Part shown: one piece after another, positions 54,106 to 64,000 of the stretch
Numbering within the stretch: the first letter of the stretch is position 1
Layout of the letters: every line of letters starts with the position of its first letter
Assembly (NCBI GenBank): GCA_021234155.1
Contig: JAJEKV010000019.1
Coordinates: 3,326,356-3,390,355, forward strand
Source: Isoetes taiwanensis
Taxonomy: Eukaryota > Streptophyta > Lycopodiopsida > Isoetales > Isoetaceae
DNA length: 64,000 nucleotides
Reading direction: 5' to 3'
Notes under the pieces: model-generated
The model's input: only the letters and a program-made list of their open reading frames with translations
What the model was told of the DNA's origin: nothing
The model's database searches: none
Translations under genes and position numbers: made by a program

Positions 54106-57100
54106 GTATAATTTTATGCTATTATGTCATGGTTACAAGTTGAATAGTTAGCATGACATCACTTAGAATGATAGGACTTTATTAAAACTATGATCTCTTC
54201 ACAATTTGAACATGTGAATAGTTACTAATGGGATCTGAGATTATTCATTTTGGATACAGAAATTGTGTTGTGCTAATATATGGAGGTCAGATCTCATCCT
54301 TATATGGATCGCTATTCAATGCCATTTTCAGTCACATGAAGAAAGGGCTATGCTGAAGAGTTCTTATATTGCAGGAAAAATATTCGCCTTTCTCCACCAT
54401 TGCATTATGGTGTCCTGTCATATATCTACAGAATTATCCATTATATCTACAGAATTGTCATGTCATATAACTACAAATGCTTGTCCAATGTTAATTCTAT
54501 GTAGTTTTACGTGGTTTGGAAATTTCAAACTTGCCTACACGAAGTTTCATAATAGCCCACCGAGACCATTTGTTATTCCTTCTTATTGTGTTGGATTTTT
54601 TTCCGCCTTTTTAGAAACACTTTTGGCCATGTAAAATTTAAGACTAAAATGCATGTTGAAGGTCCTCAGAAGTGATGGGACTTTCCTTCAATTGATCATG
54701 CTTAAGAAATGCATTTACAATGCACACGAATTATTGCGTCCCCAGTTGCTTTATCTTCTAAGCTTTGGTGAACCTATAGATGTTTCTGATAATACTTTTT
54801 CTGAATACACTATAACTTGAGGTATAGAACTGAGATTTTTGTGTTCTGATTCTCAGAATGTGCAACCACTAAGAAAGACGTTAAAGATGTATCTAACATT
54901 CAATTCAACAATCTTACTCAAATAGAACTTATTCTTGAAGATGGGCTTTAAGTTACAGCATGAACTTTGAATATATTAGTTATATAGAACCTTTACAGGC
55001 TGAAGACATGTTATATTGGTGAAAGATGCACATGTTGAGCCAAACAATGGTATCTTTAGGATAATCGCAGAGTCATATGCCTGCAACATTATCTTCTTTC
55101 TTGAAGAAAAGCTCTTATAGAACGTTTGATCTTCTTTTGCATGTAGATTTTCAAAAGCATGACCACTTCTACCACCACATCCAGTAGAATACCTTTGTAT
55201 CTGCATTTGCTATTGCATACATGGTTGCTCATACTATATAATTGTATAATGCAGATAGGAATCTAATTTCCTGCAAATATGGTCATGGAAACCGCACTTG
55301 GTTGTTTCCAAATTGGTGTCAACTGAACACATATTTGAAGATGAAATGGAAGATTCTACGTACTTCAATAACCACAACATGTATTGACAGGAGTAAAATT
55401 AGTGACAGTCGCAGAATCTTATGCATGTTGTTGAATAGTGATGACATATATTCAACCCAAATCTCTGTCAATTCCTTATTCACATGTTTCCCAGAATACT
55501 TTATTATTTTTATCATAATACCAGTTGTCTATCTCTATTTGCCTATCATAAATGAATTCAGGTCTCCAAAAATTGCATTGAAATGTTGCCAACTCTTGGT
55601 TTCTCCAAATACCATTTAACCACAAGACTTGCTTGGAATGCATGCACCAATTTAGGACCACAAGATCCACATTGAAATGCATGTTATACACTTTGTCTAG
55701 AAGCAAACATAGCACTTTTCTAGAGATGTTGCTTTTGTTGCTCATGAATAGGGTCTTACAGTCTTCTATTGATTCCTTTGCATTTGAATGACATTGCCAT
55801 TTGTTGACTATGTATCTTCACTCAAACCCAAAAGTTATTATATAAGGATATAATAAACAATATAGTTGGTTGGCCCTCACGTTCTGTGAATTGCAAACAA
55901 CTTAATGCTGAGGTAGATAAACTATAACAAATTACACCCATTGCTACTATTATATAACTTAGCACCAACCAGTATATATTCACTAACCGTCTCTAGCATA
56001 GATTACTAACATCATTTGCAACATCATTCCATCTAAACAACTTTAGGTCCTAATGAATCCTGAGCAATAACTATAATTTGAACATTTACAAAATCACATT
56101 GAAAGCTTCGCAACAATGATCACCTTCATAGGCGCATGCATATTATTGTGACATTTGAATTTGATATTTGAAAACATAATGGCCCATTATGATTCATATT
56201 ACATGCCTTTGGAACTATTTCATGCAGTCGTTTCGCACTACAACAATGCCCAATATAAAGCATTTTGATATTTCACGATGATTCTACATTCTTGACCAAA
56301 GTTGGATTACTCACAACAATAATACGCACATAAACACCAACCTTATATATATGTACGTATATAAAATGGACATCCATCTTGGACAATAACTTAAAATTAG
56401 CATCATTGACAACCCTACATATGTTTTTAGATCCTAGATCTTATTCATATAATTCTACAATAAAATTAGATGTATGTTAAGGCAACGCCGGCCATAACTA
56501 GTGTAATCTAAATACAAAACCTTTGTACAAGACTCCATACCACTATTCGGTATTCAACTACCATATTAAGAGTTAAACTCTATCACATTAGCATGAGGAC
56601 TTGTGTTATTAAACCCATACGTATAGAACTTTTGTTATAGACCATTGCTTCCACAACAAGACACGGTCTACAAGTTATTCTCATGCCCAACCGCCTAACC
56701 TCTTATGTCATTAACAAAATATCCAACTTAAGGTCTCTTTGCCCATTCCTGCAAAACCTAGCTAGACTAATGGAAGGCCAGGTATAATTTAACACCCAAG
56801 TTATGAACTTGCAACCAGAGTCTTTAGGGAAGCAATAATATTTATAAAAAAAAAAATATTGACGTCGATACAAACGAATACATGGTGATTAAAGGTCGCT
56901 TTATGACGCCTCAGAATGTCGCTTGAACTAAATGACAAAATGTAACTTTAACCCTAAAACGGGCTTAATTTTTCTCGCCACTTATTTTCGAAAGCAATCA
57001 AAGCTTTTGGAGGAGCATTTTTTTTGAAGCAATTTTTGGCGTGAATCTACTTTGGGGTCTATACTGGGCATAAAACAAACTTCATAAGGTATTTAACGGA

Positions 57101-57450
57101 TCAATTGTCCTTTTTTTGAACCTAGGGATGCCTTAGAGATGTCCAAGTTGTTGTTGGCACAACTCAAAGAATGAATGAGACATTGTATATCTTGCCATGT
57201 TTAAGAATAGTAATTTTCTTTAATTATGTAACGACCAAGTATGTAAAGACATTGGTAACTAGAGAAATTCCAATATCGTGAAACTTTTATTTCACAAAAG
57301 TTTGTGAAATGTGCAATAAAGTTCCTATGTTTCTAACATTTCTTAATTTCTTAATATGTCATTCATCACACTCCATTTGAATAACTAAGCACAGCCATAA
57401 ATATGGACAATACCTTGAATGGGACTTTTATAAAAAAGAGACGCTTCGAT
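54106..57450. other. AT-rich intergenic stretch
   Basis: No supported gene on either strand. Open stretches such as 55242-55619 have the composition of translated AT-rich noncoding DNA. The first part may be intron and 3' flank of the DUS3-like fragment. Confidence 0.5.
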
Positions 57451-57799
57451 AACACTAACATGCATCCCCGCTAGTGCCGCATATGCTTCGCAACAAGCCG
57501 AGGAATCTTGACAAGTTGTTTGGTAGCCTCTTCTTATTCAAGGACTCCAAGCATAGTCGATACTTCTATCTCAATGCGTCACTAGCAAATATCGGCCTCC
57601 ATCTCTTTCTTCCAACAATTGACATAGTTGGTCGGGAACACCGTTCCTAACAGGACAGTTCCCACCAAGTGACCGGATAGTCTCAAGTTGTCTTTCTTAT
57701 CATCCATTTGGGGTTCCTCCAGTAGCATACCCTAGCCATGTTGGGCACAAGACATCATCGTATGCCAATACAAACATGCCCTTCTTCAAATCCTTGAAA

Positions 57800-60040
57800 G
57801 GATTGAATTTCGCACGGGCTTATCCTTCAATGGACCAACATAAGAAGGAGTAATGGTTGCAATTGGCTCCACCACGCCCACCACGCCAGCCGCACGCCAA
57901 GTCTATCTTGCCTAGTGCGCCAAAAGTCCTCGTAAGGACCTTCCACGTTGGTGATGTTACCCAGATGCTCCAAGAGTCCCATCCAATATTCAATTGTCGC
58001 CGTAAATTGTGCTGTATATTTGGTCGCCTCTCGTGTGCCCTTCTTGTTTGTCGAAATGCGCACCCAATGGAGGATATGCTTATGGATACCGCTTTGAGCT
58101 GACCAATGTCTTTCACCGAGCTCTTAGGTGCTAGCATCTTCGGATTTCCGATGGCATTAGGGTTTTCCATCATCTCCTTCTTTCCACATTCTTATTCCAC
58201 CAAACCAGTAGCCAATCCACTAACGTAGGACGAGCCTTATGGTACATGACAAAGCCAGTCACCATTCATAGCAAAACCTAAAGGTCGAGGCTCAAGGTGA
58301 CCAAATAATCTATCTTCCCCATCGTGATATACCCTTCCATGAAACCTATGAACAAGATATGGCATCGGGCTTGTTGAGATTGCACGATGAAATTCATACA
58401 ACAACTCTGCATGGTTAGCACTTCGCTTTCCTCAAGGTAGATGAAAAATTACCAAACATAGCATCTATATCATCATGTGTATGGCCGTGCATCATAAAAC
58501 CTAACTCAATCTCCCTCGAAAACACCCGATATACAAGGTATGAAAGATATGAGAATACATACCTATTTTTGTTTTGTCCGATGCATTGTCTAGTTGCAAC
58601 ATCAATTTGCGAGGGAGGCGCTTCAATGAGGGTCCCTCAGGTTGAGGGATGGCAACGGGATGCTCTTCCCGCATACAAATGACAACTTGACGCTTAGCGC
58701 AGTTGGTGTCACGTGAAGGCCCTTGCCCAACTGGGATCAAGGATCGATCGCAAGATGGCCTCCCCAAAACTCATTAGACAGCCCCAACCTTTTTCGTAAT
58801 ACTATTCAAGGAACCTACGTGGAAGTTGGAGTCGCCCCACCACGCATCCAAAGCAAAATTTCCATAGCACCCTCTCCCATGGCCGTGGGTAAGTGCACCC
58901 GCCAATGAAGTCTTTAGCTTATCTAGTCTCCAAAGAGACTTCACTAATCGAACAACTTTGGAATCATAGTCTTTGCCTGATCCATTTTGTCGTGAATGAT
59001 ACATACATAGTCTCGAGGATGCCTCGTGGGATAACAGTCTCCATGACCAAGACTCGGTGCACATGATTGCTGCCTAGTCGATGTGCCCTTCTCTCGATCA
59101 TGCAATATTCTCCTTTCAAATTCATCCTTAGTCTTCAACAGCCTTCGGGATAACCCTCGCAAGTGTCACACTTGGAGAATGCATTCTTCTTAGCAATACC
59201 GACATCCTTGAAGCTACGCCTCCACGCCCTATGAAATCCCTCGGAGATACCGCCTTGCCCGCGGAGTGCCATCACTTCAATGACCGCTGACCTCTTCGAG
59301 AATGCATGTCTTCGTAAACATAGCGTGCAACTTCCTCACGCTTTCTCAATCCCATCATCATTCCTCCCGCTATGGTGAGGTAAGGATTCACAATTTTCCT
59401 TCACAAACATGGAAAAAACAGCCTCTCGAGGTCAAGGTCGCCGCGACGTGCTTTCATCGCGGCCTAATTGCCATGCTCAAATTTTTCGAAAGCACCGGAG
59501 CGAATTCCGCCTTCCACTTGAGATACCCTCGACTTTGAAATCCCAAGACCAAGGTACCAAGCTCTCACACGTATTAATCGACGCCTTGCAAGACTAGCCG
59601 ATGTACCCTTTTACCCTTCAGATTGTTGCCTAACATATCATACACAAAAGTGGTCCTCACACTGATTTCATGGCGAAGAAATCCTTTTCGCATGTTTATA
59701 GCTTGATCCCTACCGAATTTCTCACAACATCTCTCACATAACACATGGTCTTCCTATACCTCAAGATGGCTTCATTGGTTGTTAGCCGATCTATCTTTGA
59801 GGCTTTGATGCTTTCTTTGGTCGACGAGAATGGAAGGTGTATTTGCGCTTTCTCGCATCAAGCAGATGCTTCTCAAGCTCCAAGCTCCCCGGCCGGATGT
59901 GGTATCATGTCGTTCCACCGGTGCTGCACTTAAAATTTCCGATACCTTCACCCCACAAACCCTAACTAGATCATTATTCCACCTCAAAAGCATGCCCGCT
60001 TTAGGTATTGTCAAACATGCCCGACATCGGAAGTTCACCT
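57800..60040 (-). pseudogene. Degraded transposase-like coding region
   Basis: Several minus-strand open pieces follow one another. The clearest is 59060-58774 with its neighbour frame: HPRDYVCIIHDKMDQAKT near 59010-58960, then LAGALTHGHGRGCYGNFALD and G-D-S-N-F-H-V-G-S-L near 58890-58810. The pattern I-H-D-K-M-D ... T-H-G-H-G ... D-S-N recalls DDE-type transposases of large eukaryotic DNA transposons, but I cannot name the family. Further downstream, ATIEYWMGLLEHLGNITNVE (about 58000-57940) is also protein-like. No terminal inverted repeats were found. All frames are broken. Confidence 0.35.
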
Positions 60041-60539
60041 CCGCCGGAGGGGAAAGCCTTCAAGAATGCACACTCCTACGGGTCTTCATACCCAAGAACT
60101 GGTCACATACCGCATCGTCTCGACCAAAGGAAGGATATAAATCCCTTCGGCCGCAGGGATGGCAAAGACAAGAGTGATAAATTTCGCAAATGGGCCCTTA
60201 GTGTGTACCTAGTTAGCTTACATAGTGTCTCTCTTGCTTCCCACTCGCTGTCTTTTTGATGCCGATGGCACGCCCACGACATTGGAGTCCTCGAACATCA
60301 CTTTCCCTCCAGAGAATGAAGGAACCCAAATACCACCTAAGGTTCTTGTATCCGAGTAGGCCAACAGAGAACATGATGCCCCTCAAACACAGCCTAGAAC
60401 ACCAACACTCACAAGTCCATTTGGGATGTCTTTGAAGTGGCATCTCCATGGCTCCTATGGCTCCTTTGGCAACCGCCTCACCGCCTTTTGAATAGGTACA
60501 CCTCCCCTGCACAAAGAAGAAATGAACTGCTGATCCAAA

Positions 60540-61080
60540 AAGTTTTAGCAGATGGTCTTACAGATGAAATTGGGCTTACCACCCAATTTGCTTCTTTTTG
60601 TAATGGTTCTTGAGGTGAAATTGGGCACCCCCAATTTCCTCCTCGTTATAATCGAAAGACTAACACATGTATCATTTAGCGAAAGCACCATGATGGCAAA
60701 TTGGAGGTGCCCATTGAAAGCATCAACTGGAGTATACATTTATGAAAATTGGGCACCATGCGATGGCAAACCTAGGGTAAGAAAGACAACCGGCGGACCA
60801 GCAAATTGGGCCCAATTTCAACTCCTTAAGACCACCGCAAGAAAGGGAGGAATAGCAACTGCTAATTTCATACTAGGAACATACAAAGGCTGGAACATTT
60901 TCCAGTGTTCCTTAGCGGTGAAATTGGGCCCTCCCTCCCCTCAAGTGGTCCTTAGAGTTGAAATTGGGCACCCTCTCCAATTTGCTACCAAGGCAGCTCT
61001 TTTCTTAGTAGGTGAAATTGGCCGGGCAATTTGCTCCCTTGTAGTGATCCATAGTGCTCCATAGCCCAATTTGCCATTAC
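60540..61080. repeat. Cluster of AAATTGGGC half-palindromes
   Basis: GAAATTGGGC, CAAATTGGGC or their complements occur about ten times in 540 bp, for example 60566, 60617, 60807 (AAATTGGGCCCAATTT), 60920, 60959 and 61014. They often occur in inverted pairs. Spacing is irregular. The same core forms the array at 62400-63060. Confidence 0.6.
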
Positions 61081-61099
61081 ATGGTGCTTTCATAAATGA

Positions 61100-61585
61100 T
61101 ACATAGTTAGTCTTTCTATGTATGGGTCTATCTCCCCCATACATAGTTGCCCAGAATCAAACTACCCTACTTGGCCCCGCACATCTACCCGGTATGAAAT
61201 CGATTTTGCTAACCTAGTCGAATAAAATATGGCCATTCGTGATCTACCCGGGTGTCTAATTGGGTTGTAACCAGACAGCCTTCCATGCTACCCAACATAG
61301 AATGTAGGCTACGCCGCTTATGTTGGGGGACCGACATACATCTCAAATCTTCTATTTATTTCTCAAATCTCATCAATAATGTTCTATACCAATCCGCATC
61401 TTAAAATCCCCGCATGCAACCTACAAAGGGTAAATAATAAACGAAAAACCGAAAAGAAATTTACCTTTTGGTGAATCGCGACGCCATCCGGCCGGAGAAG
61501 TAGCCACCAAGAATGTGGGAGAACGAAAACTTAGTCGCCGCCCCGCCTCGTGAGAGTAATTCAAAGTTCAATTCTCCAACTAAAG
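61100..61585. other. No gene recognised
   Basis: Mixed sequence between two repeat blocks, nothing identifiable. Confidence 0.4.
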
Positions 61586-61587
61586 TT

Positions 61588-61790
61588 TGATTGGGCGGGG
61601 GGCCGTAATATATATTCAAATTCAAATTCAAGGATGGATGGGCCCGTGATTTCAAATCCAAATTGGCGGGCGGGCCCGTGATTTGAAATTCAAATTGAGG
61701 CGGGGGGCCCGTATTTTTAAATTCAAATTAAGCAAGGGGCCGTATTTTTAAATTCAAATTGGGAAGGGCGTCCATATTAATTTTAAAATC
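61588..61790. repeat. Minisatellite-like array, unit 32-40 bp
   Basis: Units made of a GC-rich half (GGCGGGGGGCCCGT) and an AT-rich half (ATTTTTAAATTCAAATT). The GGCCCGT or GGCCGT element recurs near 61600, 61640, 61673, 61706 and 61738. About five to six decaying copies. Confidence 0.65.
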
Positions 61791-61799
61791 GGCATTTAA

Positions 61800-62400
61800 T
61801 GTTTCCGCCATTTAAAGTCTATTTTTATTGTTATTTCTTTTGGTCTATATTTAGTTAAAACGGCCTATTTTAAGACTCTTCATTTGCATGGTCGCCACTT
61901 GTCATTCAAATTGCTCAATCTCATCACCCATTCCTAACCGCTTGCTCATTCATTTGAGATTCTTGTCATTATCGACTTGAGAGTGATTGCGCCATCGCTT
62001 CACGCCGGCCTATCGCCGCTTAAGTGATTGGCGCCAGTTTTCGCTTTCTTCTAAGCTACCGACTCGAGCTTCCAGTGCCCCACCGGTTTCATGGAAAAAC
62101 GAAGTCTTGAAGGAAGGAAAAGGTATTGCTTTTATGTTTAAGTTTAGTTTATTATATTATCGCAGCGATAAGCCACCGCCCCTAAATGAAATTCTCAAGG
62201 ATCCTACATCCATCGCTTTTGGTTTCTATGCTTTGTAAACCTCCGGCGCCAAGCACCTCTCGCCTCTTGGTTGTGACTTAGTACATCGTGAGCCGTGGTC
62301 CTCTCGCACCAAATAACCCTCTACATCCACACACCCTCTCGCTTCCATGCTTATAAACCTACTGGTGTCTCCAAACCGACCGGGCCGGGTCTCAAGGGTC
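61800..62400. other. No gene recognised
   Basis: Lies between the 32-40 bp array and the 130-bp array. Open stretch 61987-62238 (plus) ends at 62238 and has no recognisable domain. Confidence 0.4.
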
Positions 62401-63060
62401 TGCGGTTTGCTAACCTCCTTCGGTTCGCAAATTGGGCGGGCCCCATTTGTCTCCTCATGCCTCTGTTGCTGCCCATCCAAACCTCCTTCAGGGTGCCAAA
62501 TCGGGGGGCGCCTAATTTGGAACCCTCCTCGCCCGCCTCAGGCTTGCTAACCTCCTCTCGTTCTGCAAATTGGGAATTTGTCTCCTCATGCCTCTATTCC
62601 TCCATCCAAACCTCCCTCGGGGTTCCCAACGGGGTGGCCTAATTTGGAACCCTCCGCCCGCCTTGTGCTTGCTAACCTCCTTTCCTTTCGGCAAATTGGT
62701 GGGCGCCCAATTTGTCTTCTCTTGCCTCTTTGTTGCTCCATCCAATCCTCGTGCTACAAATTGGGCGCCCAATTTGGGACCCTCATGCGCCGGCTCTGCT
62801 TGCTAACCTCCTCCTCTCTTCCCTGCAAATTGGGCGCCCAATTTGTCTTCTCTTGCCTCTCGTTCCTCATTCAATCACTCCCAAAAGGGTGCCAAATTGG
62901 GCAGGTCAATTTGTCTCCCCTCCTCTGTTCCATCCAAACCTTTCTCTGGGTGGTAAATTGGGCCACTTGTCTCCTCTTTCTCTCGCTCCTGCATGCAAAC
63001 CTCCTCTGGGGTGTAGGTGGACGCCCCAATTTGGCACCCTCTTGCCTCTGCTCTGCTTTA
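62400..63060. repeat. Tandem array of about 130-bp units with palindromic core
   Basis: CTTGCTAACCTCCT (first copy TTTGCTAACCTCCT) recurs near 62407, 62543, 62668 and 62799, about 130 bp apart. Each unit has two copies of the motif CAAATTGGGCGCCCAATTTG or decayed forms, followed alternately by TCTCCTCATGCCTC and GGAACCCTC. The last units (62930-63060) are irregular. It yields long open stretches on the plus strand that are by-products of the repeat. Confidence 0.75.
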
Positions 63061-63119
63061 AAACTCCTCTATTCTCCCCTACCTTGTTTCAATGCTTGCA
63101 TACACTACTAATGGGATTA

Positions 63120-63604
63120 ATGAATGATGTTATGCAAAGACCCATGGCCGTAACTAAACAAACCGCACGCGGTACCGAGCTGGCCCTCCGCTGGCACGTG
63201 CATTTGCCGCAAAGAAAGGAAACAGACTCGGCATTCAGCTCAATGGTATTGAAGTCGCCCCGCAGCTAATGACTAATGTAGCCGACAAGTTTTCATGGTG
63301 CATAGAGGTAGGCCCAATCCACCCCGCTCAAGCACAAATCATCTCAAGGATCCGTGGCTTATACTTTGGCCGAGCCCGACCCCTGAGGACACGTAATGCC
63401 GGTATCGCAATTGACATGACCGTGAGCACCGAGGTTGACAAACAGATAGATCTTGTCGGGAAGACGGGCTTGATAAGTCATTTCGTGGATACAAAGTTAC
63501 CCTTTGAGACTTTACGATCCTCGCCTAATGCATGCAAGCATCAATCGAGGCTCCACATTCGTGTCACCAAGGGTCGGGTCCTCGCTTTCTACGAAAAGCC
63601 TTGA
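63120..63604 (+). pseudogene. Possible LINE ORF1 fragment
   Basis: From 63269 an open frame of 111 codons (MTNVADKFSWCIEVGPIHPA) has the pattern I-D-L-V-G-K-T ... H-F-V-D-T-K-L-P-F ... C-K-H, which recalls the end of the DUF4283-type region and start of a zinc knuckle in plant L1 ORF1 proteins. The knuckle cysteines are not intact. The similarity is loose and no RT follows within the window. It may extend past the right edge. Confidence 0.35.
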
Positions 63605-64000
63605 AAGATCCGACTCACCAAACGGGAGACATTATAGATGGGTTTAACACGCTTAGACAAAGGCATACTAGATCATAAACAAAATCGATCAAAGGCCCTT
63701 TTACACGTAATATCATGGGAAGAACCAACCAAAGGTCTATGACACGCCTTTGGTTGAGGTCACGCTATGGAGTTCCTAGGAAGAATGATTTTAATCAAGG
63801 GCACGAGAAGCCAACATCCGTGGTCCCTAAAAAAAAACTGCTCCTAGAAAGAAAAGATCGTAAACAACAACGAAAGCAAATTGATTCTTGGTGGTATGCG
63901 AAGAACATCACGAGTCTCCGACCCAAGCATTCCATCGCAGGAGGTATCTGAGCAGTCCCCCCCAGAAACGCAAACAAGAAAACGAAGTCGGCACGAGGCT
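63605..64000. other. No gene recognised
   Basis: A basic open stretch at 63715-63951 (plus) with Lys/Arg-rich composition may continue the element to its left. No domain recognised. Confidence 0.35.

Noticed and set aside
62578-63269. Plus-strand open frames of 177 and 185 codons
   Set aside because: They run through the 130-bp tandem array, overlap in different frames and repeat the same Cys/Leu-rich phrases, as expected from a translated repeat.
1-64000. tRNA or rRNA genes
   Set aside because: No cloverleaf with A/B boxes or rRNA core sequence was noticed; only the short tRNA-Met primer-site matches of the LTR elements. A covariance-model scan was not possible here.

Overview
The window is nuclear DNA from a land plant with a repeat-rich genome. 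The reasons are Ty3/gypsy LTR elements with a plant initiator-tRNA-Met primer site and a chromodomain integrase, a plant-type L1 LINE, a plastid rpl2 insert, and short GT-AG introns in gene remnants. A few rpl2 residues look more like a fern or lycophyte than a flowering plant; that is only a weak hint. I see no clearly intact host gene.

Layout. 1-3920: remnants of a LINE reverse transcriptase (plus strand) and an unidentified decayed coding stretch (minus strand). 3921-25214: LTR retrotransposon A (plus strand), with 1.6-kb LTRs, an ATATA target duplication, a primer site and a polypurine tract. Its inside has lost gag, protease, RT and most of integrase, but keeps a histone H3-like ORF and the chromodomain end of integrase. 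It is invaded by minus-strand LTR fragments (8357-10017, about 13441-13576), and its 3' LTR is split by an 8-kb L1 LINE (16345-24381) with a 12-bp target duplication. 25300-25625: plastid rpl2 fragment. 25631-47523: element B (minus strand), a 21.9-kb Ty3/gypsy chromovirus with both LTRs, primer site, polypurine tract, decayed gag-protease-RT-RNase H-integrase-chromodomain, and two extra ORFs near its 5' LTR (a histone H3-like protein and an unknown protein here called ORFX). About 9 kb of foreign DNA, a 500-bp tandem array plus exons of an unknown gene, sits between ORFX and gag. About 47560-51860: element C (plus strand), a truncated relative of B with the same order LTR, H3-like, ORFX, gag. 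53331-54105: a fragment of a DUS3-type tRNA-dihydrouridine synthase gene with one intron. 57800-60040: a decayed transposase-like stretch. 60540-63060: short tandem repeats built on an AAATTGGGC palindrome. 63120-63604: a possible LINE ORF1 remnant.

The most interesting observation is that three separate LTR elements (A, B, C) each carry a histone H3-fold coding region in the same place, just after the 5' LTR and before gag. In B and C it is followed by a second shared ORF with its own TATA box, and by a shared splice acceptor in front of gag. This suggests a family of plant chromoviruses with a captured histone gene and internal promoters. The function is unknown; targeting to, or interference with, host chromatin is inference.

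Most transposon ORFs are frameshifted. Differences between LTR pairs are often small indels at CG/CWG cytosines, and at one site they change both arms of a palindrome symmetrically, so part of the frame damage may be sequencing consensus error rather than true decay.
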